Source: Corynebacterium sp. BD556 (GTDB lineage: Bacteria > Actinomycetota > Actinomycetes > Mycobacteriales > Mycobacteriaceae). From it: 64,000 nt of DNA. This document shows, in pieces, positions 28,974-38,262 of the stretch (position 1 is the stretch's first letter; every line of letters begins with the position of its first letter). The stretch is from contig NZ_CP141643.1 in assembly GCF_038452275.1 (NCBI RefSeq), positions 1,922,001 to 1,986,000 on the forward strand, given 5' to 3'. The notes under the pieces are model-generated. The model worked only from the letters and a program-made list of their open reading frames with translations, had not been told where the DNA came from and made no database searches. A program made the translations under genes and the position numbers.

Positions 28974-31226
28974 ATGACCACTTTCCCCACCATTACGATT
29001 GAGGGCTACCCACGCATCGGCGCGAACCGCGAACTCAAGCACGCGCTCGAGTCGTATTGGGCAGGCCGCATCGACGCAGAAACCTTCCGCTCCACGGCCC
29101 GCGCACTGCGCATTGACACCTACAACCACCTGCGCGATCTTGGCCTGAGCGAAGACTACTCCATCCCGGCTGACGTCGCCTATTACGACCAGGTGCTCGA
29201 GACAGCGCTGACCGTTGGGCTTGTACCCGGCGGCACCGACCTCAAGGAGGAGTTCGCCCTCGCCCGCGGCACCGATACCCGCGTGCCGCTGGAGATGACC
29301 AAGTGGTTCGACACGAACTACCACTACCTGGTGCCGCAGGTCGCTGCCGGCCAAAAGATTGCACCGGCCCCCGAACGTATCGTGCGCATCGTGGAGGAGG
29401 CTCGTGAAGCCGGCCACGTCGTGCGCCCCTTCCTCGTCGGCCCCGTGACGCTTCTGGCTCTGTCAAAACCTGCCGAATGGACACTTTTGGACACGCTCGT
29501 TAGCGCTTACGCAAGCGTTTTGGCGGCCCTGAAAGACGCTGGCGTCGAGTGGGTCCAGATCACCGAACCCGCAGTGGTCGCTGACTTGGAAACACCCGAC
29601 GCACAGCTTGCTAACTACCTGCGCGAAGCCTGGTCTGCCCTCTTGGCCAGCGACAATCGCCCGAAGGTGTACTTAACCACCCCGTATGGTGCGGCGCGGA
29701 AATCTCTCGACGTGCTGGGTGAGCTTGCTCCTGAAGCCCTGCATGTCGACCTCGCCCCATGGACGCTGGACACCGATCCTGACTACCCGCGTCGCGTGGC
29801 TGCAGCCATTCCCGCCAACGTCCACCTGGTTGCCGGGCTTATCGACGGGCGCAACGTCTGGGCCGCCAACCTGCGCGAGCGCACCGAAGTCCTGGGCGCG
29901 TTGGGCCGCGACGCCGTGTCCATCTCCACCTCGACGTCTTTGCAGCACGTGCCCCACACACTCAACGCGGAGCGCAACCTGCCCGTTGAGGTTGCGCCGT
30001 GGCTGTCTTTCGCCGATGAGAAAATCGTCGAGGTCGCGGCACTTGCCGCCGGCGAAGAAAACGCCGTGGAGGCTTTCGCCCAATCAGACCGGGCGGTGCG
30101 TACACGCAGGGAGTCAACCACGATTCACAACGGTGAGGTTGCCGGGCGCGTCAAGGAGTTGCCCGCCGGCGCGGTGAAGCGCGAACCGGCCTTCGGTGAG
30201 CGCCAACGTCTCCAGCACGAGGAACTTGGCCTGCCGAAGCTGCCGACAACCACCATCGGTTCTTTCCCCCAAACTCAGGAGATCCGCAAGGCGCGCGCCG
30301 ACCACAAAGCTGGCACCCTCACCGACGAGCAATACCGCGATGCGCTCAAAACCGAGATCAAAAACGTCATTGAGCTGCAAGAAGATATCGGACTTGACGT
30401 GCTTGTCCATGGTGAAGCCGAGCGCAATGACATGGTGCAGTACTTCGCTGAGCTTCTTAACGGTTTCGTTGTTACCGAAAACGGGTGGGTTCAGTCTTAC
30501 GGTTCCCGCTGCACACGTCCTCCCATCGTCGTCGGAGACGTCTCTCGCCCCGCACCGATGACCGTCGAATGGGCGAAGTATGCCCAGTCGCTATCTGACA
30601 AGCCGGTCAAGGGCATGCTGACTGGCCCCGTAACAATTTTGGCCTGGTCATTCAAGCGCGACGACGTGCCGCTGGCTGTCTCCGCCGACCAGATCGCCCT
30701 CGCGCTCGCCGACGAGGTCCGCGACCTTGAACAGGCTGGCATCAACGTCATCCAGATTGATGAGCCCGCCCTGCGCGAACTGCTGCCACTTCGCGCCGAT
30801 GAGCGTCCCGCTTACCTTGACTGGGCTGTGCGGGCCTTCCGCCTGGTTTCCCTTCAGGCGCGCCCCACCACCCAGATTCACACGCACCTGTGTTACTCCG
30901 AGTTCGGCCAGATCATCGACGCTGTCGCCGGCTTGGATGCGGACGTGACCTCCATTGAGGCCGCTCGTTCCCGGATGGAACTGCTCGAGGATTTGGATGA
31001 TTCCTTCCACTCCGAAATTGGCCCCGGCGTGTGGGATATCCACTCTCCGCGCGTGCCCTCGCAAGGGGAAATCGCTGATCTGTTGCGCGCCGCTTTGGTC
31101 AACGTCGCTGCCGGTCACCTGTGGGTCAACCCCGATTGTGGCCTGAAGACTCGCGGCTACGCCGAGGTCGAACCTTCGCTTCGCAACTTGGTCGCGGCCC
31201 GCGATGAGGTGGTCGCTGGGCTGTAG
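28974..31226 (+). CDS. metE: Cobalamin-independent methionine synthase
   Basis: 750 aa enzyme that transfers a methyl group from methyltetrahydrofolate (polyglutamylated) to homocysteine. Two barrels: the N-terminal barrel begins IEGYPRIGANRELKHALE, the catalytic barrel at LPKLPTTTIGSFPQTQEI. The zinc ligands are visible: His and Cys in QIHTHLCYSEF, Glu in DVTSIEAARS, Cys in WVNPDCGLKTR. Forms an operon with metF, and a very long inverted repeat follows the stop. Confidence 0.97.
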   Translation: MTTFPTITIEGYPRIGANRELKHALESYWAGRIDAETFRSTARALRIDTYNHLRDLGLSEDYSIPADVAYYDQVLETALTVGLVPGGTDLKEEFALARGTDTRVPLEMTKWFDTNYHYLVPQVAAGQKIAPAPERIVRIVEEAREAGHVVRPFLVGPVTLLALSKPAEWTLLDTLVSAYASVLAALKDAGVEWVQITEPAVVADLETPDAQLANYLREAWSALLASDNRPKVYLTTPYGAARKSLDVLGELAPEALHVDLAPWTLDTDPDYPRRVAAAIPANVHLVAGLIDGRNVWAANLRERTEVLGALGRDAVSISTSTSLQHVPHTLNAERNLPVEVAPWLSFADEKIVEVAALAAGEENAVEAFAQSDRAVRTRRESTTIHNGEVAGRVKELPAGAVKREPAFGERQRLQHEELGLPKLPTTTIGSFPQTQEIRKARADHKAGTLTDEQYRDALKTEIKNVIELQEDIGLDVLVHGEAERNDMVQYFAELLNGFVVTENGWVQSYGSRCTRPPIVVGDVSRPAPMTVEWAKYAQSLSDKPVKGMLTGPVTILAWSFKRDDVPLAVSADQIALALADEVRDLEQAGINVIQIDEPALRELLPLRADERPAYLDWAVRAFRLVSLQARPTTQIHTHLCYSEFGQIIDAVAGLDADVTSIEAARSRMELLEDLDDSFHSEIGPGVWDIHSPRVPSQGEIADLLRAALVNVAAGHLWVNPDCGLKTRGYAEVEPSLRNLVAARDEVVAGL

Positions 31227-31251
31227 GTCAAAGCCGGTACCTCGTGGCTGG

Positions 31252-31348
31252 GCTAAATGTTTGTTAGTGGATGTTAGTCAGTCGAGTAGAAGCCAAGGTG
31301 CAGCGGCAGTTTACTCGACTGACTAACATCCACTAACTCACATTTAGC
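31252..31348. repeat. Long inverted repeat (2 x 35 nt) downstream of metE
   Basis: Arms 31252-31286 and 31314-31348 match at 33 of 35 positions, with a 27-nt loop. The hairpin stands between the metE stop and the ppiA promoter. It has no T run. It could end metE transcription, but its length is far above that of ordinary terminators, and it may be a small repeat element. Confidence 0.85.
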
Positions 31349-31410
31349 GATTCCCACGCTGAAAACCCTCTCAATAGGCAGCGCCGCAACAGGACCGCTG
31401 GGAAACCGCG

Positions 31411-31424
31411 TATCCTGTGCAGCA
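31411..31424 (+). promoter_or_regulatory. ppiA -10 element placed for a leaderless transcript
   Basis: TATCCT at 31411-31416 lies exactly 7 nt before the ATG at 31424, and no Shine-Dalgarno is present. In actinobacteria this spacing puts the transcription start on or next to the start codon. Confidence 0.5.
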
Positions 31425-31945
31425 TGACTTTGAAGACTCAGACTGCAATTCTGCACACGAACCACGGTGACATCACCATTGAACTTTTCGGCAACCACGC
31501 TCCGCAGACGGTGGATAACTTCGTCGGCCTGGCCACCGGCGAGCGTGACTACTCCTCCAAGAACGCATCCGGCGCCAACGAGGGTCCGTTCTACGACGGT
31601 GCGATTTTCCACCGCGTCATCCCGGGTTTCATGATTCAGGGCGGCGACCCGACCGGCACGGGCATGGGTGGCCCGGGCTACCAGTTCGCTGACGAGTTCC
31701 ACCCGGAGCTGCAGTTTGACCGCCCGTTCCTGCTGGCCATGGCGAATGCGGGTCCGGGCACGAACGGATCCCAGTTCTTCATCACCACGGAAAAGACCCC
31801 GCACCTGAATAATCGCCACACGATCTTCGGTGAGGTCACGGATGCGGAGTCGCAGAAGGTTGTCGTGGCGATTTCCGAGGTTGCCACCGACCGCATGGAT
31901 CGGCCTCACGATGATGTTGTCATTGAAAGTGTTGAGATCCAATAA
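31424..31945 (+). CDS. ppiA: Peptidyl-prolyl cis-trans isomerase, cyclophilin type
   Basis: 173 aa, no signal peptide, so cytoplasmic. Cyclophilin motifs [19 protein letters not shown] and [17 protein letters not shown] are intact, including the catalytic Arg and the Phe-Phe pair. The start appears leaderless. A terminator and the rhomboid gene follow. Confidence 0.95.
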   Translation: MTLKTQTAILHTNHGDITIELFGNHAPQTVDNFVGLATGERDYSSKNASGANEGPFYDGAIFHRVIPGFMIQGGDPTGTGMGGPGYQFADEFHPELQFDRPFLLAMANAGPGTNGSQFFITTEKTPHLNNRHTIFGEVTDAESQKVVVAISEVATDRMDRPHDDVVIESVEIQ

Positions 31946-31964
31946 GGGTTATTGAAACGCTTGT

Positions 31965-31999
31965 ACCCCCCGTCGCCGAGCAGTGCGATTGGGGGGTTT
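31965..31999 (+). terminator. Terminator-like hairpin after ppiA
   Basis: ACCCCCC (31965-31971) pairs with GGGGGGT (31991-31997), followed by TTC, with a 19-nt loop. Lies 20 nt past the ppiA stop and just before the rhomboid start. Confidence 0.6.
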
Positions 32000-32015
32000 C
32001 GTATCTGGGAAAGAA

Positions 32016-32726
32016 ATGAACGTCACACAGCTTTATTACCGTGCCCCTGTCACGACGATGGTCAGTGCCATGTGTTTGGGGGTTTTCGTTTTGACGGCGT
32101 TGCAGTCGCGCTCGCTTTCCAACGTTATCTGGGGTTCCCGCCTGGGCACCCAGATGGTGCTGTACGGCCCCTTCGTTGCTGATGAGACTTTTGGGTGGTT
32201 GAGGGTTGTATCTGCTGGTTTTTTGCATGTGGATCTGACGCACCTTGCGGTTAACCTGTTCATGCTCGCGTTGATTGGCACGGAGGTGGAGCGTTTCATC
32301 GGCTCTGGGCCTTATGCGGTGGTTTTTGCTGCGGGGCTTGTGGGTTCTTCGCTCAGTGTGCTCGCGATGAATTTCCAGACGCCGACGGCGGGGGCGTCGG
32401 GGGCTGTGTACGCATTGATGGCGGTGCTTCTCGCCGTTGCTTATCGACGTCACACTGACCTGCGTGCCCCCTTCGCCCTTATTGCTTTGAATATAGTGTT
32501 TACCCTGGTCAGCCCTGGTGTGAGTTTGTGGGGTCATGTTGGTGGTTTGGTGGCGGGTTTGGTGGTGGCGTTGCCGGTGACGTCGACAGGCAAGAAGGCG
32601 CGCTACGTGGGTCCTGTGTTGGTGCTCCTTGTTGCTGCGGTGGGAGTGTTGTTGGAGTTATCCACGGGTTATCCCCAGTTGCTCGTTTCGGGGATTGTCC
32701 ACAGTAGTTGTCCACATTGTGGATAA
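32016..32726 (+). CDS. Rhomboid family intramembrane serine protease
   Basis: 236 aa with six or seven membrane segments. The catalytic Ser is in TAGASGAVYALM and the His in WGHVGGLVAGL; HLAVNLFML supplies the oxyanion-side His/Asn. ATG 32016 has GGGAAAG upstream; an in-frame GTG at 31983 lies inside the terminator hairpin. The gene's 3' end overlaps several DnaA boxes, so the C-terminal residues (from about 214) are constrained by that DNA. Substrates unknown. Confidence 0.9.
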   Translation: MNVTQLYYRAPVTTMVSAMCLGVFVLTALQSRSLSNVIWGSRLGTQMVLYGPFVADETFGWLRVVSAGFLHVDLTHLAVNLFMLALIGTEVERFIGSGPYAVVFAAGLVGSSLSVLAMNFQTPTAGASGAVYALMAVLLAVAYRRHTDLRAPFALIALNIVFTLVSPGVSLWGHVGGLVAGLVVALPVTSTGKKARYVGPVLVLLVAAVGVLLELSTGYPQLLVSGIVHSSCPHCG

Positions 32727-32903
32727 CTACACTCGTGTAATTCAGCGAACGGATGCGCGAGCTGGGACGCTACACAGGCATATAACCATTGTTTTTGCAG
32801 CATGGCCTCGCTCATCGTTCGACTGTGGGAAAGTAGTTCACAGAGTTATCCACAGGTGGGGATAAAAGGTAACTCCACTGTCAGCTCCACACCCTGTGGA
32901 CAA
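32658..32903. other. Cluster of DnaA-box-like sites away from oriC
   Basis: Sites: TTATCCACG 32658-32666 (+), TTGTCCACA 32696-32704 (+), TTGTCCACA 32708-32716 (+), TTATCCACA 32718-32726 (-), TTATCCACA 32846-32854 (+), TTGTCCACA 32895-32903 (-); a TTATCCCCA lies between the first two. Two of these are exact consensus boxes. The density equals that in the oriC region although this is 21 kb away. Confidence 0.8.
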
Positions 32904-33054
32904 CTTTTTCCCAAGGGTTAAAACACACACCCTGCCCACAAAAAGGGCTTTCCGCCAACGTGGTTGAAACTGTCGCGCAAACGCGGCGGCGTTTCAGAAG
33001 CAAAAAAGCGCCCCCTGTTCAACAGGAGACGCTTTTGAGGCGATCGGTGAGGCG
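32727..33054. other. Gap between rhomboid and crgA
   Basis: 328 nt without a gene. It holds the right half of the DnaA-box cluster (32846-32903) and the crgA terminator (33002-33036). Nothing else seen. Confidence 0.7.
33002..33036 (-). terminator. Terminator of the crgA transcript
   Basis: AAAAAAGCG...CCTGTT (33002-33019) pairs with AACAGGAGACGCTTTT (33021-33036) with one bulged region. On the minus strand it ends in a T run. It lies 19 nt beyond the crgA stop. Confidence 0.8.
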
Positions 33055-33327
33055 CTAGCGCCAACCCATGGTCATCAGCAGACCGACGATCAGACCACTG
33101 AACCCGATCAAGTAATTCCACGGGCCGAGCTCGCGCAAAAACCCGATCTGGTCACCCGCGACGTAAAAGACGACCAGCCAGGCCAGGCCCAGAAGCATCA
33201 GGCCGAACATGATGATCTTGTACCACAGCGGAGTGCCCCCAGTGTTGATCTTCACGGGGGTACGCGACGTCGCGGCCGACGTCGATGTCGTGGGCCGCAA
33301 GTCCTTCGTAACTTTTGCCTTTGGCAT
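33055..33327 (-). CDS. crgA: Cell division protein CrgA
   Basis: 90 aa. Two membrane segments ([22 protein letters not shown] and [20 protein letters not shown]) follow a basic, disordered N-terminus. The sequence [17 protein letters not shown] and the ending GLLMTMGWR are CrgA hallmarks. In mycobacteria and streptomycetes it links FtsZ, PBPs and the septum. Lies downstream of pknB in the same direction, the usual position. Confidence 0.93.
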   Translation of the reverse strand: MPKAKVTKDLRPTTSTSAATSRTPVKINTGGTPLWYKIIMFGLMLLGLAWLVVFYVAGDQIGFLRELGPWNYLIGFSGLIVGLLMTMGWR

Positions 33328-33404
33328 GGCGAAAACCCTTCTTATCGTGCCCTCCGCAATCCAGAGGGCATGCTGGGCGGTGATATTACCACCCGCGGCG
33401 CCGT

Positions 33405-35399
33405 TTAGTTGCCTGGGACCAACTTCAGCGGATCAAACTCCCACAGGTTATAGGACACTTCCGCATCCTTGCGTACGGGTTGACCTGCTTCGATGGACTG
33501 GTGGCCGATAAGGCCTTGGTCCACCGCCGCACCCGTTGGCACCGGCGGGCCAGCAACCAAGCGGCCACGCCACCCGGCCCGGCGCAAGGTGTCGTCAGCC
33601 TGGCGCGGCGTCATCCGCCCGATGTTCGGCATGCGCATCAGCATGCCATTGGACACCCGCAGCTCAATCGTGGTGCCCTCATCAACCTCGGAGTTCTCCC
33701 CAGCGGCCGCGACGACTTCACCCTCGGGCCTTTCCGAATCCACATCGCTAACGGTGGCCTTCAGCCCCATTGAAACAAGCATCGAGCGGGCCTGGTTGAC
33801 CTCCATGCCCACCAGCGAAGGCACCACAACTTTCTCTCGGCCCTTCGACACGATAATTGAAACCTTCGAACCTTTAGAAAGCTGCACGCCCGCAGCCGGG
33901 TTCTGCGAAATCACCACGCCTTCTGGCACGTCCTCGCTGAACTCGCGGCGGATGTTGTCGTTGAGTTCCAGGTCGGCGTCGTCAAGCGCGCCCGCCGCGT
34001 CCTGCGGGCTCAACCCGGTCAAATCCGGCACATCCGTCAACTCACGACCCGAGGACACCGACACGGTAACCAAAGTGCCACGACGCAACTGAGAACCCGC
34101 CTGCGGATTGGTGCCCAGCACCTCCCCGCGGGGCGCGTCTGGGCTCGGGGTGTCGCTAAACGCGACCTGCAGCCCCAAACGCTCCAAAATGCTGACCGCC
34201 TCCTCGCGGGTCTTGCCCTGCAAATCCGGCACCTCAACCATCGACTCCTCGACAGAAGAACCCCTGCCGACGCCGCGGCCGAAATAATCGTAGGCAAAGT
34301 AGGAGGCAACACCTAAAAGAACCAAAGCGAGAGCTGCGGCAACCCACTTCATCCAATCACCGCTGGTGTCCTTCTGGTTGGCGCGGCGGTGCTCCTCGTA
34401 GCGGCTTACGTGGTTCGTCTCATCGTCGAACCACTCCTCATCCGTGTCGGGCTGCACCGGCACCGGCGCCGCAGCCACCGAGGTCCCCGCAACTATCGTC
34501 GCGTCCTGGTAGTAAGACTGCTCTGGCTGCAAGTGATTGCGTGCCGCGTTAGTCACCGCGCCGCGCTCCAAACGCTGCAGGTCCTCACCCATTTCGGTGG
34601 CCGACTGATAGCGGTCCGCCGGATGTTTCGCCATCGCGGTAAGAATCACTGCATCAATGTTGACAGCTTCATTGTCCGCAAGGCCCTCAATGAAGGAGCT
34701 CGGCGGCTCCGGATCTTCCTGGACATGCTGGTAGGCCACCGCAAAAGGAGATTCCCCTTCGAAAGGTGGCCGGCCGGTCACAGCCTCGTACATCACGCAG
34801 CCCAGCGCGTAAATGTCGCTGCGCCCGTCGGCGGCTTTGCCGCGCGCCTGCTCAGGCGAAAGGTACTGTGCGGTGCCGATGACGGCTGAAGTTTGGGTCA
34901 TGGCGGAAGTGGCGTCATCAAGCGCCCGCGCAATGCCGAAGTCCATCACCTTCACCGTGCCCATATTGGTCACCATGATGTTTGCGGGTTTAATGTCGCG
35001 GTGGACAATGCCAGCGTCGTGGCTGGCCTGCAACGCGGCAGTAACCGGCAAGGCAAGCTCGGCCGCGGTGCGTGGCGTAAGCGGACCGTCCTCGCGCACA
35101 ATGTCGCGCAGGTTGCGGCCGTACACCAGCTCCATCACGATGTAGGGCACTGCGATGCCGTCGAGCGTGACCTCACCTGTGTCAAAAACCGACACAATGT
35201 TCGGGTGGTTCAACCGCGCTGAGTTTTGCGCCTCACGGCGGAAACGTTCGCGGAAATTCTCATCTCGCGCCATGTCAGCCTTGAGCATTTTGATGGCCAC
35301 GGAGCGGCCCAGCGCAGTATCATCCGCCGCGTAGACATCAGACATGCCTCCGGTGCCGATCGGCTCGCCGAGCTCATATCGGTTCGCGATCAAAGTCAT
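33405..35399 (-). CDS. pknB: Serine/threonine protein kinase PknB with four PASTA domains
   Basis: 664 aa. Kinase domain (about 1-275): GTGGMSDVY loop, [25 protein letters not shown], and an activation loop with [20 protein letters not shown]. One membrane segment ([22 protein letters not shown]), then four PASTA repeats (about 378-443, 444-512, 513-578, 579-650) that bind peptidoglycan fragments outside the cell. The start overlaps the pknA stop by one base (TGATG). Central kinase for cell-wall growth; known substrates in relatives include CwlM, FhaA and PbpA. Confidence 0.97.
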   Translation of the reverse strand: MTLIANRYELGEPIGTGGMSDVYAADDTALGRSVAIKMLKADMARDENFRERFRREAQNSARLNHPNIVSVFDTGEVTLDGIAVPYIVMELVYGRNLRDIVREDGPLTPRTAAELALPVTAALQASHDAGIVHRDIKPANIMVTNMGTVKVMDFGIARALDDATSAMTQTSAVIGTAQYLSPEQARGKAADGRSDIYALGCVMYEAVTGRPPFEGESPFAVAYQHVQEDPEPPSSFIEGLADNEAVNIDAVILTAMAKHPADRYQSATEMGEDLQRLERGAVTNAARNHLQPEQSYYQDATIVAGTSVAAAPVPVQPDTDEEWFDDETNHVSRYEEHRRANQKDTSGDWMKWVAAALALVLLGVASYFAYDYFGRGVGRGSSVEESMVEVPDLQGKTREEAVSILERLGLQVAFSDTPSPDAPRGEVLGTNPQAGSQLRRGTLVTVSVSSGRELTDVPDLTGLSPQDAAGALDDADLELNDNIRREFSEDVPEGVVISQNPAAGVQLSKGSKVSIIVSKGREKVVVPSLVGMEVNQARSMLVSMGLKATVSDVDSERPEGEVVAAAGENSEVDEGTTIELRVSNGMLMRMPNIGRMTPRQADDTLRRAGWRGRLVAGPPVPTGAAVDQGLIGHQSIEAGQPVRKDAEVSYNLWEFDPLKLVPGN

Positions 35400-36832
35400 C
35401 AGTTACCGCCAATCTCTGGAAGCGGTGGGATCTGCAGATCCGGCACCGTGGGGGTGTCGCCGCCAGGTGCGCCCGGGGCATCCTGGCCATTGCCCGTGTC
35501 GGGACTTCCGCTGGGCAATGGTGCAACCGTACTATTTGAAGGAGCCTGACCGGGCGTATTCGAGGAAGGCTCCCTGTCTCTAGTCTCCGAAGTGCGCGGA
35601 GGTTCATCGGAGACAGTTACCGTGCCGGGCTCCTCAGTGCGAGCAGTGGTGCGCTCACGTGACGGCACCTCACTGCTGTAAGAAACCTCCGGCTCAACCG
35701 TTTCAGTGTGGGTGATGATGCTGGGCCTGGTTGACCGCGGACTCGAATCACCTGCCAGCGGGCCCGACGTCAACGCCCACACTAGAGCACCCCCCACCGC
35801 GATGATGATCGCGGCGATGCCAAGACCCAACGCGAAGCCGCCCTTTTCCTCCGAATCTTGGCGCTTCGGCGGCGATGGGCGCACCGTGTTCGGCTGCGCC
35901 ACCGACGCCAACATCTGCGTTGAGGCGGTTGCCGAAGGCTCCACCGCGATCTGATTGGTCGGCCCGCCCTTCGGCTGGGCTGGCCGCAGACCCCGGCGTA
36001 CCTGCGCGATAGCTAACTGCATTTCGTTGCCGTCGTGGAAACGCATCTCTGGATCTTTGCGCAGGGCAATCTCAATCAGTTCGCGCGCCGGGGCGCTGAC
36101 CTGTGTTGACAGTGCCGGTGGGGCGGAGGAGACATGGGCGAGGGCGACGGAGACGGAAGAATCGCCGGTAAACGGGCGGGCGCCGGAAAGCATCTCGTAG
36201 CCCACTACCCCCAGTGAGTACACATCGCTGGCCGCGGTGACGCGTTTGCCTTGAGCCTGCTCCGGGGAGACGTACTGGGCGGTGCCCACCACCATTCCGG
36301 TGCGTGTCAGTGGAACCGCAGCCGCCGCCTTAGCAATGCCGAAATCGGTGACTTTGACTTGCCCTGCCTGGGTGATCATGAGGTTGCCGGGTTTCATGTC
36401 GCGGTGGACAAGCCCCATCCGGTGGATCACCGCCAAACCATGGGAGGCCTGTTCAAGCACGTCGAGGGCGAGGTCCTCTTCCAGTTTGCCTTCACGCGCG
36501 ATGAGATCCGCCAGGGATTCGCCGCGGATGTACTCCATGACGATGAAGCACATGGTGAAACCGCCCTCAGTTTCAACCTCGCGGTAGTCGTAGGTGGCCA
36601 CCACATTAGGGGAATTGATGCCTTCGGCGGCGACTGCCTCGTTGCGGAAGCGGGTGCGAAACTCCTCGTTGCCGGAAAACTCGGGTCTTAAAATTTTGAT
36701 GGCGACCTCGCGGTCGTTGACGCGGTCGTCGGCAAGCCACACCGTGGACATGCCACCGTGGCCGATAACCCATTGGAGGCGATAGCTACTGCCAACGAGG
36801 TTTTGCAGTTCTTCCCTGTTGTCGGCGGCCAC
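35399..36832 (-). CDS. pknA: Serine/threonine protein kinase PknA
   Basis: 477 aa from GTG 36832, which overlaps the pbpA stop (TAGTG) and has GGAGGAGG upstream; the open frame runs further upstream into pbpA and is ignored. Kinase domain motifs: GHGGMSTVW, VAIKILRPE, HRDMKPGNLM, VTDFGIAKA. One membrane segment (LGLGIAAIIIAVGGALVWALT) and a Pro/Ser/Thr-rich outer tail of about 120 residues without PASTA repeats. Works with PknB in growth and division control. Confidence 0.96.
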   Translation of the reverse strand: MAADNREELQNLVGSSYRLQWVIGHGGMSTVWLADDRVNDREVAIKILRPEFSGNEEFRTRFRNEAVAAEGINSPNVVATYDYREVETEGGFTMCFIVMEYIRGESLADLIAREGKLEEDLALDVLEQASHGLAVIHRMGLVHRDMKPGNLMITQAGQVKVTDFGIAKAAAAVPLTRTGMVVGTAQYVSPEQAQGKRVTAASDVYSLGVVGYEMLSGARPFTGDSSVSVALAHVSSAPPALSTQVSAPARELIEIALRKDPEMRFHDGNEMQLAIAQVRRGLRPAQPKGGPTNQIAVEPSATASTQMLASVAQPNTVRPSPPKRQDSEEKGGFALGLGIAAIIIAVGGALVWALTSGPLAGDSSPRSTRPSIITHTETVEPEVSYSSEVPSRERTTARTEEPGTVTVSDEPPRTSETRDREPSSNTPGQAPSNSTVAPLPSGSPDTGNGQDAPGAPGGDTPTVPDLQIPPLPEIGGN

Positions 36833-38262
36833 TAGATTCCTCCTCCGGGTGCAGCGTTTAAAATTGTCCGTCCAATGGGGGCGCTCACCTGACCCCCTGT
36901 AGCGCCCTGCCCGAGGTTGCCGCCGTTTTTGACTACCACGGCCACAGCAACGTCCTTTTGCGGGTCGAAGGCAACATACCAAACGTGAGGTGCGGCGCCT
37001 TCGCCGTGCTCGGCGGTTCCCGTTTTGGAGGCGAAGCCGTTGCCGTTGTAGCCCCACGTAGCCCGCTCGGAGGCAAGCATCAGTTCGCGCAAAGCGCCCG
37101 CTTCCTCGGGGGTGAGCGCTTCGTTGAGTTCACGGGGTCGAGTTTCGCGCTCTGGGGTGAGGTTGGGGCGGATCACTTTGTCGACAACGTAGGGGGCCAT
37201 GCGGCGGCCCTCATTTGCCACGGTGGACACCATGACTGCCGCCTGCAAAGCAGTCATGGTCACGTCGCGTTGGCCGATGGCGGATTGGCCGAGTTCAGCG
37301 GCGCCGGGTAGCTGCCCTAAGGAACCCTTAGCGTTGGGCAGCCCCAGGTCGTAGTTCTCACCTACGCCGAAGGCGGCCGCCGCGTTGCGCAGCGGTTCGG
37401 CGCCGAGATCAATTGCTGTTTGGACGAAGGCGGTGTTGCATGACTGGGCGAAAGCGGTGCGTAAGGTGACGGAGCCGCCGCCGCCGCACGCTTGGCCGCC
37501 GTAGTTGGTCAGGGCTGTTTCTGTGCCCGGCAAGATGATCGACGCTTGCCCGGTCACGGGTGAGTCAGGTGTCACACCGTGGCGCAGTGCTGCGACGGTG
37601 GTGATGATTTTGAAGATCGAGCCGGGCGGCAACTGTTCCTGCGTTGCGTGATTGAGCAGGGGGTTTCCAGGATTGGAGGTGAGATTCGCCCAGGCGTCGG
37701 CGGCGGTGCGCGGGTTGGCGACGGTGTTGGGGTCGAAGGAGGGGCTCGAAGCCATGGCCAGCACCGCGCCTGTCGACGGCCGCATGGCCACAACTGCCCC
37801 GGCATAGCCAGGGTTGGAAAGCTCGTCGTAGGCCAAAGCTTGAAGCTGCGGGTCGATGGTTAGCTCAAGGGTGTTGCCTGGGGTGGACTTTTCTGCGCCG
37901 GTGCGTGTGAACCGGCTTGTGAGCCCGCTTTGCCCCGTGAGTTCGGAATTGAAACCGGCCTCCAGCCCGGAGGTGCCGTACTGGTCGGAGACGTAGCCGA
38001 CGACCGGGGCGAAAGAGAAAGGCATGTTTGGGTAGGCGCGTTGGAAAAAGTTGTTCTCGTCTGGGTGCGATTGGGCCAGCACGGTCCCGCCAGCGTTGAT
38101 GTTGCCGCGGTTGATTTGTTTGAGTTCGATGAAGTTGCGGGCGTTTCGCCCGTCTTGTGCGTAGGTTTCTTCCCGCAATCCTTGCACCACCGTGAGGTTG
38201 ATGAGCAAAACCACGGTGAGCAGGAGTGAAAACATGGCGCCGAGGCGGATGGACTTGTTCAT
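36832..38262 (-). CDS. pbpA: Class B penicillin-binding protein PbpA
   Basis: 476 aa transpeptidase, partner of the RodA-type polymerase. One N-terminal membrane anchor (MFSLLLTVVLLINLTVVQG), a dimerisation region, then the catalytic domain: SxxK at S215-I-F-K218, SxN in FAQSCNTAFV, and KTG in ASKTGTAEHG. The stop overlaps pknA and the start overlaps rodA by four bases, giving tight coupling with both. Confidence 0.96.
   Translation of the reverse strand: MNKSIRLGAMFSLLLTVVLLINLTVVQGLREETYAQDGRNARNFIELKQINRGNINAGGTVLAQSHPDENNFFQRAYPNMPFSFAPVVGYVSDQYGTSGLEAGFNSELTGQSGLTSRFTRTGAEKSTPGNTLELTIDPQLQALAYDELSNPGYAGAVVAMRPSTGAVLAMASSPSFDPNTVANPRTAADAWANLTSNPGNPLLNHATQEQLPPGSIFKIITTVAALRHGVTPDSPVTGQASIILPGTETALTNYGGQACGGGGSVTLRTAFAQSCNTAFVQTAIDLGAEPLRNAAAAFGVGENYDLGLPNAKGSLGQLPGAAELGQSAIGQRDVTMTALQAAVMVSTVANEGRRMAPYVVDKVIRPNLTPERETRPRELNEALTPEEAGALRELMLASERATWGYNGNGFASKTGTAEHGEGAAPHVWYVAFDPQKDVAVAVVVKNGGNLGQGATGGQVSAPIGRTILNAAPGGGI

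Noticed and set aside
36832-37057. Upstream extension of pknA by 75 residues
   Set aside because: Arg/Cys-rich, overlaps pbpA; GTG 36832 has a strong ribosome site and the TAGTG overlap.
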